The notes: generated from the letters alone by a model not told the origin. Positions 31,098-40,640 are shown, counted from the stretch's first letter. The stretch is DNA of 64,000 bases from Prostheceraeus crozeri (GCA_907163375.1 CAJQUW010008605.1:248001-312000), one strand, 5' to 3'. Numbers and translations: made by a program.

Positions 31098-31388
31098 TTG
31101 TACAGGCAAATAATAAAATCTGTTAGAAAAAATAATTTTTACGAATGCCGTACAATTCACAGCCTCTCAGAAGATCAGGAAACAGACGATTCAATGAGTG
31201 ATGATGAAACTTATACAACAAAATATGAAGTCAGTGATAGAAAAGATGATTCAGTTGAAGTTCAATTCGAGAATGACAATGAATCAAGAAGTTCTACACC
31301 AACAAAAGACATGGTTAATTTGGATATTATAGATTTATCTATCAGCTCAATCGAAGAGCTGTTTATGAAATTACCATCAATAAGTTAG
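31098..31388 (+). CDS. Hypothetical acidic ORF, possible exon
   Basis: 96 residues, strongly acidic and serine-rich (EDQETDDSMSDDETY, then ENDNESRSS), ending LDLSISSIEELFMKL-type helix (IDLSISSIEELFMK). Composition and even codon structure look more like a real reading frame than its surroundings. A weak splice-acceptor-like tract (TTTTGTACAG) lies just upstream near 31094-31103. No domain is recognised. It might be a terminal exon of a host gene or the N-terminal region of a transposase, since acidic N-termini are common in piggyBac and other transposases. There is no supporting neighbour. Confidence 0.3.
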   Translation: MYRQIIKSVRKNNFYECRTIHSLSEDQETDDSMSDDETYTTKYEVSDRKDDSVEVQFENDNESRSSTPTKDMVNLDIIDLSISSIEELFMKLPSIS

Positions 31389-31603
31389 ATTATTGCTTAT
31401 TATAAAGATTTTTTGCATGTAGATGTATGTAAATTGTTATGAGACACGCACTACTTAGAATTTTGGGGAGATATATGATTACTTCCACACCTCTTTCGGT
31501 ACCCGCATTTCGGTCTGATAAAAAAATCAATCAGTATGGTGTACAAAATAAGCATGCACGTATAGACTCAAAGATATATAACCTAATATTTCTGTTTTTT
31601 CAG

Positions 31604-31762
31604 AGATTAGTCGACGCAATTGTAAACTTAACAAATGTATGTGAGAAGTTACGACATTCCGTGGATCAGAATACCAAAGAAATGAAAAAGAGACGAAAAG
31701 AATACGTATCGACTCCAGCCCCTACGGAACCGCTACGCCCTGTATTTTCAATATCTTGCTGA
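31604..31762 (+). CDS. Hypothetical exon-like ORF
   Basis: The tract ATTTCTGTTTTTTCAG ending at about 31602 is a strong splice-acceptor match. The frame after it reads DAIVNLTNVCEKLRHSV, then a lysine/arginine-rich stretch KEMKKRRKEY and a proline-rich end, stopping at TGA 31762. The helical heptad-like part suggests a short coiled coil. Without a matching donor upstream I cannot assign it to a gene. It may be chance. Confidence 0.25.
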   Translation, partial: RLVDAIVNLTNVCEKLRHSVDQNTKEMKKRRKEYVSTPAPTEPLRPVFSISC

Positions 31763-33229
31763 CGTGGGTGTCCATATGCAGTTTTCGTTTGAAATTGATC
31801 TCGAGGATTGTGATTTCTGTTGTTCTTCTGATGTTAGGAAGTTGTAACGGCCCCGTGTTGGTTCTGGGTCTTTGAAAGATTTGTGATTTTGTTTAGTTGA
31901 TGTTGAGGTTCTTATTTAATGCCCACTCCTTTACGTGCTGTAATTCGACTATTTCGAAATTCTCCTGCGATGCAATCAGATGTGTCAGCTGCACATTTAA
32001 TAATGACGCTGCCTTTTGATCTGCTTATCCTTCTTGGATGTTCATCACTAGCTTACCCCAAGATTCATCTATACTTAATCATGGTGTCCTTCACCTGTAT
32101 CATCGCATCGTTATTAATAGATAATATCTTTTTTCTCAGAATTTTCATTCAATCTGTGTAATTGTCATATATCATTTGTGTATTACCCAGCGTTTGTTGG
32201 GAACGTGAGGATTCTCACTCGTTGACGTTCTTTTTTACGAATGGGTATCCAGATAAAACCACAAAATCGGAATCCTCGAATTTGCCATTGTTTTGACCGA
32301 TAGCGATTCACTGTTTTTCATCAGCCTAATCATATCACAATTGTCATATGCTAAAGTTTTGTGTCTTTTACAGAATTTCAGACAGTCTAGTTGGCCATCA
32401 TTTGTTAGATAGAGCGTGAGCTTAATATCCATGTGTTCACGCTCTTTTCTACGAATGGGTTGGAAATCTAGATGAAACTACAAAAGCCGATAAAGCAGCA
32501 ATACGTAATACATCATGAGAACATGCTTGGCAAATGGCATCATCGGAAATGCTCTGTAGAGTGTTAGATGAATTTTATCAGCGATTTTAAGAATATTTAA
32601 ATTAGTAGTTACTTAAATAATAATTTACAAAAAGATTATAAGTAATTTATCTATAATACACGATTTTATAAGACATTTACTAGGTCTTGATAAGTTTATA
32701 AACATTTTATTAAATATTGAATAAAAAGTTTATAAATTATTGGCAAGTATTTACCAAATATTTAATAAAACTAATAAGTTGGGATGACACGGGCAGTTTT
32801 CACTCCAAATTGATGCTGAAACTCAGAAACATGGCCAATTCCTTTTAGAAGAAATTTGATCTGGTATCTGATAGTTAGAGTGGTATCAATTGGCCAATTT
32901 TGATTTTGCTCATTTTTTCAATATATGATGTCAACATTTTATAAGTGGTATCGAGATGTAGCATTTATAGTACAATAGAACTTGAAAACCTTAAGTTGGT
33001 GTGCAGAAAGACATTATTCCTTTTGATAGATATTATATATGAAACTTTGATATATTGCAATAGAGCCAGGTATGGCTTTCGATGTTCGAGCTTTGTTGGA
33101 TTAGATATACTTTATCAATCAACATTCGACATACAAGAAGTCTTCTACCATTACGCAGACGCTCAGCGACCTATTATAACTCTTTTGTAAAATACTCGAT
33201 GTATACATGACTTTGCCTTTGTGTATTTC
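31763..33229. other. Unassigned, AT-rich
   Basis: TTTTTTACGAATGGGT at about 32229 and TTTTCTACGAATGGGT at about 32446 form a direct repeat of the region around 32215-32250, with a GTTCACGCTC / CTCGTTGACG context. From 32560 to 32790 the sequence is extremely AT-rich with repeated TTATAA. The 81-residue ORF at 32945-33190 could be a decayed LINE 3' part because it directly precedes the tail at 33256-33291, but I see no motif. Confidence 0.3.
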
Positions 33230-33255
33230 ACCTGTCCTGTCATTACCGCCATTTG

Positions 33256-33292
33256 TTTTGAGAAAATAAAGAATTCTTATTATTATTATTAT
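33256..33292 (+). repeat. AATAAA followed by (TTA)n, probable LINE tail
   Basis: AAAATAAAGAATTC followed by about six TTA units looks like the 3' terminus of a CR1/L2/RTE-like LINE (a polyadenylation signal with a short microsatellite tail). It could equally be a simple microsatellite. Confidence 0.35.
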
Positions 33293-33610
33293 CGACATTG
33301 TGCTTTTGAATAGTCAAGTTTTTGCGAAATACTCAGGATAGATTTAGCATACTGTTTTCTGAAGTAATCAATTGCTTTTAAGAATTTCAATTATCCTAAT
33401 AATGAGATATCATTCCCAGCGAACCTGAGAAGAGCCAAAATGAATGAATTCCATGTTGTGATCGTGTAAATAGCTTTTGACTGACTCACTATTGCAGAAT
33501 GTTTTCTGAGTGAAACCCACGAACCATTGATATTAATCTAGTATTTTAGGCTGTTGACAACCTAAAAGTAGGAGAAATCTGTTATCTATGAATGTCACCA
33601 AAGTAAAAGG

Positions 33611-33727
33611 ATCTGTTATATTCTCACTTTTTCATCAAAAATGTTCATCTTTGGTATCTTCAGAATCCTTGTGATGTGAAGAGTATGAATACATAAGTTC
33701 AATAGTTCTTTTTTCAAACTTCTTCAC
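33611..33727 (+). repeat. Direct repeat, first copy
   Basis: About 115 bp (GTTATATTCTCACTTTTTCA to TTTTTTCAAACTTCTTCA) repeated almost exactly at 34183-34298, once outside and once inside the loop of the foldback 33826-34750. Confidence 0.85.
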
Positions 33728-33825
33728 TGATTATATTGTTTCTATTTACAACAACGCAAAGGTGCAATGATGGTATTTTGAGATTATCAGACGTTAACAA
33801 CTGTAATAAAATTATCCTTAAATTC

Positions 33826-34750
33826 CATTAAAAAACGGACCACCTAAATTTCATTGAGATTCAATCGATTCTCAATCGTGTCGCACAACAACATGCCATA
33901 CATCATTCGAGAGCGTGCATTTTCAGCTTTGAAATGAGCTATGATAGACTTGCATCCATTATTGTATTTTCTGAGCAGTTCTCAAAAAATGAAAATTACT
34001 CAATTTACAACTCACAATTTTTCAAAAAGAAAACATATGAGTGTGATAATGAATCAGACACGGAGAGAACGAACATTTTCTGAGCTATCCTTTGACATAC
34101 TGGTCATCAAAATTGGTAAACTGATGAAAAATGAGTGATATCGTGAAGTTATCACAAAATTATGACTTTTCTGGTTGAAAATGTTATATTCTCACTTTTT
34201 CATCAAAAATGTTCATCTTTGGTATCTTCAGAATCCTTGTGATGTGAAGAGTATGAATACATAAGTTCAATAGTTCTTTTTTCAAACTTCTTCAATATTT
34301 TTTCTCATTTCCGCAAAAATAGACAAACACCACAAGCTGAATTAATGTTCAAAACAAGACAATTGAGGCAGCGTTGTCTTTGTTCATTCATAGCAGCTGG
34401 CGATTGCTTACCTTCATTTTTTGTTTACTTTGTTTAATTTTTTATCAGTTGACCGATTTTGATGAACAGTATGTCAAAAGAGAGCTCAGAAAATGTTTGT
34501 TCCTTCCGTGCCTGATTTATTATCATACTCATTTGTTTTCTTTTTGAAAAATTGCGATTTGTAAATTGAATGATTTTCATTTTTTGACCACTGATCAGAA
34601 AATGCAATAACGGATGCAAGTCTATCATAGCTCATTTCAAATCTGAGAATGCAGCTCTCGAATAATGTATATCATGTTGTTGTGCGACACGATTGAAAGG
34701 CATGAGAATCGACTGAATCTGAATGAAATTTAGGTGGTCCGCTTTTTATG
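33826..34750. mobile_element. Foldback element (GGACCACC termini)
   Basis: CATTAAAAAACGGACCACCT at 33826 is inverted at 34733-34750 (GGTGGTCCGCTTTTTATG). Arms of about 310 bp (33826-34140 and 34430-34750) are inverse copies, including the block GCTATGATAGACTTGCATCC. As a consequence two mirror-image ORFs appear (33941-34138 plus, 34434-34628 minus); they are non-coding shadows of each other. The loop carries the second copy of the 115-bp direct repeat. The terminal wording is similar to the Tc1 ends at 25.8 kb, which suggests a mariner-type non-autonomous element, but a TA duplication is not clear. Confidence 0.65.
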
Positions 34751-34825
34751 TTCATCTCTGTAGAAGACATAGAGATCAAGTGAAGTTGTTTCCTTATAAT
34801 TCTTCTTTTCTTCCGACTTCTCAGA

Positions 34826-35119
34826 CACACCTACACATCTCACACATTGCACATCAAACTCATGCAATGCAAAGCACCACTCCTGTATCCTATAGTTTCG
34901 GCAACACCGCCGGTTGCTGATGTTCCGATTATGCCTCATTCTGAAATCTCAGCTACAGCAGATACCTTGCCACCTGCTGTTCCAATGCCTCCATCGACAG
35001 TTCGAGCATCTCAGCCACAGGCTTCATCTCCTGTTTCCTCTAGTCCCAATGTAAAAAAAAATACCGCATCAAATGTGCCGCAGTCAGAGAATGCACAAGC
35101 CTCCTGTGAAGTTAAGTGA
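34826..35119 (+). CDS. Proline/serine-rich ORF, candidate terminal exon
   Basis: A pyrimidine tract ending TTTTCTTCCGACTTCTCAG at about 34824 is a good splice acceptor. The open frame after it contains an Ala/Pro/Ser-rich sequence (SATPPVADVPIMPHSEIS, LPPAVPMPPSTV, SSPVSSSPNVKKN) to the stop at 35119. It has a higher GC content than its flanks. No domain is recognisable. It could be the disordered end of a host protein or of an element-encoded protein. A possible polyadenylation signal AATAAA lies at about 35404. No partner exon is identified. Confidence 0.3.
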   Translation, partial: HTYTSHTLHIKLMQCKAPLLYPIVSATPPVADVPIMPHSEISATADTLPPAVPMPPSTVRASQPQASSPVSSSPNVKKNTASNVPQSENAQASCEVK

Positions 35120-35454
35120 CTTCCCTAACGGAGGGGAATTGTGACAATGGAGCTTCAGCTGATAGAAACGAAACTCACTTTTGAATTTAATCCAAATATT
35201 CAAGTATCATTTTTCCTCGATCATCGCTTCTTCGTTGAATTCGCTTTATTTTATAGTGCAAGTTAGTGTATTTGATTTTGATAAATAATGCCACATTAAA
35301 GTTGAGTGACATCATTCTACCAATTATTTTCTTACAAATGTTTTAATGCTATCATAAGTTGTGTTCACTAAATTCTCGTATATAAGCAGCTGCCCGACAA
35401 CACAATAAACATAGCGCACTGATATGGTTCTCTGTACGGGAAGTCAGTCATGAT
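35120..35454. other. Spacer before the inverted arm
   Basis: Nothing recognised; possibly a 3' UTR if the preceding ORF is an exon. Confidence 0.3.
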
Positions 35455-35589
35455 GAAGTCGAATGAACAGTCTCTCCCAATTTTGCGACTGCTAATTTTA
35501 TTTCAAAATATTCGTAAATACATACGACACGCTTCGTCTACTGACTATTTCAGGGGTTACAAGCTGCTGCTGATGTACTAGTGGGTATA

Positions 35590-36076
35590 TATACAAATTT
35601 GCAAATGAAAGCAGCTCATCTGTTCAGCTCATGTCGTCTGTTTGGTTTTGGCATGTTCGTCGCAATTAACCGAGATTCAGCCACCCTAGTAGAAATTGTT
35701 GTTTGCTGTTTATCAATCATTTTGCAGTCGAAATTGTTAATGGTCATCACTTTATCACTGTGGGCTATCATCGCATGTTTACTCAGTGCACTTTTCTTGA
35801 TTTCATACCGTAAAGTGCGCTCATGTTCTCTATAGCGAACTTGAAATTGGCGACAAGTTTGACCTACGGAATTCCAGGTAATCTGAAATTCGAAGCTCGC
35901 ATTTTTCCAGGTTTACTAGTGATGCGCATTGGAGTATCATATTTATTTTTCATTTTATTGACTTTTCTCAGAACACCATCATCTCCAAGGAAATCAAGTG
36001 TCAAATTCACCTTGCTTTCTTCAATGTTTTTAAAATTTTGATTTCTATTTTTGCGACCAAACTCGCTAGGAACCAA
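35590..36076 (-). pseudogene. Penelope-like C-terminal endonuclease fragment (left arm)
   Basis: On the minus strand, after frame corrections, the sequence includes VGQTCRQFQVRYREHERT and KKSALSKHAMIAHS. This matches the (Y)VGQTGR-xF-x-R-x-EH-(K/R)-A/T and KSALSKHA segments of GIY-YIG endonucleases in Penelope-like elements. The frame at 35864-36076 (VNKMKNKYDTPMRI) supplies the preceding part. It is broken by frameshifts. The positive-strand hydrophobic ORFs at 35581-35835 and 35823-36041 are antisense shadows of this region. Confidence 0.55.
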
Positions 36077-36099
36077 AATCCTGATTCCTAGCGATATAA

Positions 36100-36620
36100 A
36101 ATCATTTATGGTTGGTGGTCCTAAATTTCAGCTTCCACATCGTTTTGACGATGATTTTCATAATGGTAGTGAAATTGCTATTGACAACTTATCCTATAAA
36201 TTACGTTGGTCTCATTCATCACTTAAACAACTGCGGGGTATCGAACATAAATAGAATGCGCATTCCTTTTGATAAAAATACCGTAGACTTACCTCCACGA
36301 ATGAGCGAACCCTTAGAAAATAATTTTAAACTGTTTGAAATAGAAGGTAAACGTGTTCTATACACGAAGAAGCTAAAATTCTTCAGAAAAACAAGAAATA
36401 AAAAAGTATCAATAGTATAAATAAAAAAACTTGAACCCTTTTGAAACAAAGCAAATTATCTGTTGTTCCGTCGGATAAATCTAATCGCATAGCAATTTGT
36501 GAAGAAGATAGTAGAAAATGCCGCATTGAAAGTCTCCTTCATGATACAAGCACTTACAAAACTAGAGATGCTTCAAAAAAATTCAGCAATAGAAAACCAA
36601 GCTAACCGCTTAGAATACTA
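36100..36620 (+). pseudogene. Penelope-like N-terminal RT-region fragment (left arm, inverted)
   Basis: On the plus strand GPKFQLPHRFDDDF and later QSKLSVVPSDKSNRIAI and LLHDTSTYKTRDA match the LGPKF-(x)-LP and (A/S)DK-(G/S)N-x-x-(V/I) plus LLxDxxTY segments at the start of Penelope-like reverse transcriptases. It is frame-broken. It reads in the opposite direction to the endonuclease fragment in the same arm, and to the RT of this locus at 37.0-37.5 and 39.7-40.6 kb. Confidence 0.5.
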
Positions 36621-36741
36621 ATCGCTTAGTTAGAATATTAAAATACAGTTCGTAACAGATAGCCACCCAGCCAAATTTCAACTGAACATAAAAGATCACA
36701 AAAACAAAGAAAATAGATTTTCCCATTGCTCCCAATAGCGT

Positions 36742-37050
36742 CTACACTGTAAATCGCTCAATGCGAATCACATACGAAGGATGCATACCAAAATCTTTTT
36801 TGGTATATTCCTGTATTCTCTTAGTATATATTTGTATGCTTTTCGTATGTTGTTTCAAATGTAGCATGCTTTACATACCAAAGGCATACCATCACAATGT
36901 TAAAAGAAATCATAAATCATGTCCAAAGTGTGTTGATTTTAGGCCTTTTGTCAATAAAGATCACAATAAAGACCATTGAATCTCGACGTATCAAGCACTA
37001 TTTTTTGTAAAATTATTTTTCACGTGATTCGGCAACCAGCTATCCTTGCG
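36742..37050. other. Loop side, no gene
   Basis: Short ORFs only. The motif CATACCAAA/CATACCATC recurs near 36783, 36878 and 36888. Nothing else is recognised. Confidence 0.35.
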
Positions 37051-37496
37051 TAAAGATATGCCAGAATGGCAAGGTTTACTGTACCAATTATGTTTTAATT
37101 TTTCTTTTACTGAAATGTTAATGTCTTTGTATGTTATCATCTATGGAGTTAGAAGTATCTTGGATAGTCTGAAGTGCATGCTTATCTTTCGGGAATGGAT
37201 CCAAGATGATGTCGCCGATATATCGTTTGTAAATTGTTGAGCAAATATTGTGATCATTCATCAATTTTTCTAGGACTTTATTTTCTACACTGCTCATATA
37301 AATTATTGCAAACGGAGGTGCAAGGTGTGTTCTCATCGGGCAACTATTTATTTGTAGGTATATCTTGTCATTATTCGTTATTTCATAATTATACGAGACA
37401 AATTTTTAAATATCTACGACATCTGTAGAACTGAAACCATACATGTAAGTCTCGATTTGATTCCAATGTTGCTTAGCAAACTATTCTGTCACTGTT
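37051..37496 (-). pseudogene. Penelope-like reverse transcriptase, motifs B and C
   Basis: On the minus strand: KIYLQINSCPMRTHLAPPFAIIYM (motif B, normally GTAMGSPLAPxFANxYM; only its type is described here) followed by ICSTIYKRYIGDIIL, where the catalytic YIDD is replaced by YIGD. Then PFPKDKHALQTI. The upstream half with motif A is at 39.7-39.83 kb; a short LTR retrotransposon (37497-39655) separates the two halves. The lost aspartate should inactivate polymerisation. Confidence 0.75.
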
Positions 37497-37711
37497 TGTA
37501 GAGAACATCCGCTCTGAAGGACGACAAACTTTATTGTGACATGCAGCATGAATAACATTCAATCGATCACGTACAAAGGATTCAACAAAGCGATTAACCT
37601 TTTCTATAGACAAATAGTGAAGAGCAGAGATACCACTTACTACAACGACAGTAACATGGATGCACGTTATATTCTTAACAGAGTATGAGAGCTTGACCAT
37701 AATATACAACA
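37497..37711 (-). repeat. 3' LTR (215 bp)
   Basis: Direct copy of 39441-39655. The AATAAAG signal and the TGTTG...TACA ends are visible on the minus strand. The ORF spanning it is an LTR artefact. Confidence 0.8.
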
Positions 37712-37744
37712 ACCTTATACGTCCCCCAAGTTTTTACAAAACTT

Positions 37745-38430
37745 AGCTTACAGTTTCGCAGTCCGGGTACCTAACAGGCGGCCTTCGAATCCTTGAACTT
37801 CTTCGTACTACTACCGATTCTTCTTCAGCATCTTCATAGGACATATCGCGATCTTCATCTGATACGTCTGTCCTTACCATTGAGTCTTCATCTATCGTCA
37901 TCGTTGAACGAGGAACCGGACGAATGTGAGAAACATGTTTGGAAATGCCGTCATAATTCAGAACAACCGTAACATCAGATCAAATGTCTGTTACCATCTC
38001 TGGACCGCTCCACAGTTTGTTACATTTTCCGCTAGGATCCGCTAGGAACCCACTCGTAAGGACTCAACTTCTCACCGGGACTCTTCGTGTTATTTATACA
38101 GAATACGGTCTCTTCGACTGTTCTACCCGACCGCCTCACTGCTCTCTTAACGGTCCTATGCATTCTTTCGATAATCCCATTTCCTTGAGGCCTATATGCG
38201 CACGTGAGGATTTGTTCCACATTCCATCTTCGCAGGAGTTCGAGAAACGGTCGACTTCGAAATACTGTTCCATTATCTGTCATGATACACTTTGGTGGTC
38301 CGAATTCTGAGAACACTTGATCGAATTTAGCCACGAATTCCACGCTTGATTCTCCAGATAATCGATGCCACATCGTAAATCTTGAGCAAGTGTCAACCAG
38401 ACTAAGATACGCGTACAGTGTTATCGACAT
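37745..38430 (-). pseudogene. Ty3/gypsy integrase core and C-terminus
   Basis: The frame at 38032-38430 has YLSLVDTCSRFTMW, CIMTDNGTVF (second catalytic Asp) and YRPQGNGIIERMHRTVKRA (catalytic Glu). The first Asp (AADLTHVD) is in the overlapping upstream frame at 38402-38677. The integrase continues after frame breaks into KLWSGPEMVT, a VLNYDGISKHVSHIRPVP segment (GPY/F-like to HVSHIRP) and an Arg-rich C-terminus RRSSRIRRPPVRYPD just before the purine tract and LTR. Catalytic residues are retained, but frameshifts near 37990 and 38410 break the frame. Confidence 0.8.
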
Positions 38431-38677
38431 GCGTTAGGTCAGCTGCAATCCGATGCCACACTGACGGCGTTGACAGTTCACCTTTGTTGTACCTATATCT
38501 CGGCGCAGGATAAATTCTACTACACGAATCACAGTTCGAAATAATTTTCTTAACCAGATCTTTTGAGACATCACCAAACTTTTCTTTCATTAAAGCATAC
38601 GTCCTTTCAATGCCGAAATGACTGATCTCATGTACCTCTTCTTGACTTCTTCCTCCGATATCCCTGTAGCAACACAC
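38402..38677 (-). pseudogene. Ty3/gypsy integrase zinc-binding region
   Basis: HEISHFGIERTYALMKEKFGDVSKDLVKKIISNCDSC shows the HHCC-type zinc module (H...H...C..C), followed by VWHRIAADLTHVD with the first catalytic Asp of the core. It overlaps the neighbouring frames and is part of one disrupted polyprotein. Confidence 0.8.
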
Positions 38678-39309
38678 GCAACTTCTGAACTCATCTTTGT
38701 CCAGTTACGAGGGATTCGCGTGAGACAATCCGCTCTGTTCTTAGCCGACGCTATCCATTTGACTGTGATAGATAATCTACGTTCTTGTATGATGTTCTCA
38801 ATGATGTCTAATCGTCTTCGTATCAACAGTTCATACAGGGATCGGGTCTTGATGTTGCTTGACTTGCTTATTGCTTCCAGACATCTAAAAACAGAAGTAG
38901 AATCGGTCATAATACAAATTTCTCGATCACCCCATCTCAGGGCCGTATTCAGACCTCGAATGATGGCCTCTAATTCGCATACGTTGATGTGATGACGTTG
39001 TTCACGCTTAGGACGTAGCCAGGATGCGTCCTCTACCACCTCTCCATCAATTTCGACAGCAACACCAATAGCTAGAGAACTAGCATCGACCCAGAGCGTA
39101 ATAGGAGAAACAGATGAGACCAACCATGAACCTTTTACCGGATCTGACTTGGACAAACGCAGTTTGATGTCATCCACAATCTTCTTAATGTGGCTAGATA
39201 CCGGCTGATCCCACTCTGTGTTTTCTTCAGCTGTACATCTTTGAACAAATGCAATCGCAACTCTGAACCATGACGCTACAGGATAATGGCCGATCCATTC
39301 TCCGACCAA
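38590..39309 (-). CDS. Ty3/gypsy pol: RT C-terminal end and RNase H
   Basis: 239 residues. IGHYPVASWFRVAIAFVQR is the end of the RT thumb/connection in this gypsy group. The RNase H domain then follows: ITLWVDASSLAIGVAVEI (first Asp), HINVCELEAIIRGLNTAL (catalytic Glu), CIMTDSTSVFRCL (second Asp) and KWIASAKNRADCLTR (last Asp). All four acidic residues are present. Upstream RT and protease are missing; the reading joins directly to an inverted gag piece. The plus-strand ORF at 38618-38992 is its shadow. Confidence 0.85.
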   Translation of the reverse strand: MVGEWIGHYPVASWFRVAIAFVQRCTAEENTEWDQPVSSHIKKIVDDIKLRLSKSDPVKGSWLVSSVSPITLWVDASSLAIGVAVEIDGEVVEDASWLRPKREQRHHINVCELEAIIRGLNTALRWGDREICIMTDSTSVFRCLEAISKSSNIKTRSLYELLIRRRLDIIENIIQERRLSITVKWIASAKNRADCLTRIPRNWTKMSSEVACVATGISEEEVKKRYMRSVISALKGRML

Positions 39310-39341
39310 CCATATGAACCTGCCTTCGAGTTATCACGACT

Positions 39342-39456
39342 ATGTCTCTAAAGTTGATTGATGTAGTGAAGAGGTTCAAAGGGGATCCAGCCGAAGATAT
39401 CAATATGTGGCTCGACAGATTTGAAACGGCCGTGATAGCTTGTGGAGAACAACCGC
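39342..39456 (+). pseudogene. Gag N-terminal fragment in inverted orientation
   Basis: Starting at ATG 39342 the plus strand reads SLKLIDVVKRFKGDPAED, then INMWLDRFETAVIACGEQ, the typical retroelement Gag start (F-x-G-x-x-x-D-x-x-x-W-(L/I)-x-RFE). It is opposite in direction to the pol genes beside it and runs into the LTR at a shared CCGCTC word, which suggests an inversion by template switching. Confidence 0.6.
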
Positions 39457-39655
39457 TCTGAAGGACGACAAACTTTATTGTCACATGCAGCATGAATAAC
39501 ATTCAATCGATCACGTACAAAGGATTCAACAAAGCGATTAACCTTTTCTATAGACAAATAGTGAAGAGCAGAGATACCACTTACTACAACGACAGTAACA
39601 TGGATGCACGTTATATTCTTAACAGAGTATGAAAGCTTGACCATAATATACAACA
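39441..39655 (-). repeat. 5' LTR (215 bp)
   Basis: Direct copy of 37497-37711, exactly the same length. Its inner edge is joined to an inverted gag fragment at a GAGAACAACCGCTC microhomology, so no primer-binding site is preserved. Confidence 0.8.
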
Positions 39656-39946
39656 ACCTTATATATACAACAACCTGCTATGCTAGTCACATGCATGCAT
39701 CATGCCATGAATAAATCCTTTCTTTCTTTCTTTTTTTCCTTCTATGCTTTCGGTACAACTTATCGGTATGCTAGGGTAGAGATTTTTGACGTCAAGCGAG
39801 ACGAAAACTTGATCAACTTCAGTAGTAGATCTTGACTATTCCTTTTCTATTCAGTTGTCAGTGCGTTAGTGCAGTTGATGTGTGCTGGGATATGTTTAAG
39901 AATGACACTCGACAGCCAATCTACTTTTTGGGTTGGTGTTCCTATA
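39656..39946 (-). pseudogene. Penelope-like reverse transcriptase, motif A part
   Basis: On the minus strand about 39770-39828 reads TEVDQVFVSLDVKNLYPSIP, the strongly conserved motif A of Penelope-like RTs with its catalytic Asp. Just upstream are SIGTPTQKVDWLSSVILKHIPAHI-type residues of the fingers (about 39860-39945). The reading is cut by the LTR retrotransposon and resumes at 37496 with motif B. A T/C-rich tract (TTTCTTTCTTTC) lies at 39719-39740. Confidence 0.7.
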
Positions 39947-40057
39947 GACGCTATTGGGCGCAATTGGAAAATCTATTTTCTTTGTTTTTGTGATCTTTTA
40001 TGTTCAGTTGAAATTTGGCTTGGTGTATCTGTTACGAGCAGTATTTTAATATTCTAA

Positions 40058-40640
40058 CTAAGCGATTAGTATTCTAACTAAGCGGTTAGCTTGGTTTTCT
40101 ATTGCTGAATTTTTTGAAGCATCTCTAGTTTTGCAAGTGCTTGTATCATGAAGGAGACTTTCAATGCGGCATTTTATACTATCTTCTTCACAAATTGCTA
40201 TGCGATTAGATTTATCCGACGGAACAACAGACAATTTGTTTTGTTTCATAAAGGTTCAAGTTTTTTATTTGTACTATTGATACTTTTTTATTTCTTATTT
40301 TTCTGAAGAATTTTAGCTTCTTCGTGTATAGAACACGTTTACCTTCTATTTCAAATAGTTTTAAATTATTTTCTAAGGGTTCGCTCACTCGTGGAGGTAA
40401 GTCTACGGTATTTTTATCAAAAGGAATGCTCATTCTATTTATGTCCGATACCCCGCAGAGTTTTAAGTGATGAATGAGACCAACGTAATTTGTAGGATAA
40501 GTTGTCAATAGCAATTTCACTACCATTATGAAAATCATCGTCAAAACGATGAGGAAGCTGAAATTTAGGACCACCATAAATGATTTTATATCGCTAGGAA
40601 TCAGGATTTTGGTTCCTAGCGAGTTTGGTCGCAAAAATAG
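40058..40640 (-). pseudogene. Penelope-like RT N-terminal region (right arm)
   Basis: Frames 40212-40634 and 40058-40249 on the minus strand contain KNTVDLPPRVSEPLENN, then NKLSVVPSDKSNRIAI and LLHDTSTCKTRDA, then continue towards motif A. This copy is in the correct direction for the RT of the locus, so it is likely to be the original N-terminus, with the left arm being the inverted copy. Confidence 0.55.

Larger units (their letters stand above)
35455..36741 (+). repeat. Left arm of 1.3-kb inverted repeat (Penelope-like)
   Basis: From GAAGTCGAATGAACAGTCTC to AATAGCGTCTA this arm is inverted at about 39947-41262, with scattered substitutions and small indels. The two arms enclose about 3.2 kb. 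Each arm contains a Penelope-type endonuclease fragment on one strand and an N-terminal RT-region fragment on the other. Confidence 0.85.
37497..39655 (-). mobile_element. Short LTR retrotransposon (Ty3/gypsy deletion derivative)
   Basis: Two direct LTRs of 215 bp (37497-37711 and 39441-39655) differ at only a few positions, start TGTTGTATATTATGG and end ...(C/T)ACA on the minus strand, and contain AATAAAG. A purine-rich tract (AACTTGGGGGAC on the minus strand, about 37716-37730) precedes the 3' LTR. Between the LTRs are RNase H, integrase and the pol C-terminus on the minus strand, plus a gag start on the plus strand. Protease and the RT palm are missing. It interrupts a Penelope-like RT gene. 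Target-site duplication was not identified, because TATACAACAACCT is tandemly repeated at the outer edge. Confidence 0.85.

Noticed and set aside
33941-34628. Two similar 64-65-residue proteins on opposite strands
   Set aside because: They are mirror images of the foldback arms and have no coding features.
37473-37712. 79-residue ORF repeated at 39348-39656
   Set aside because: It is the translated LTR; the repeat is due to the two LTRs.
38618-38992. 124-residue plus-strand ORF
   Set aside because: Shadow of the gypsy RNase H gene on the minus strand.
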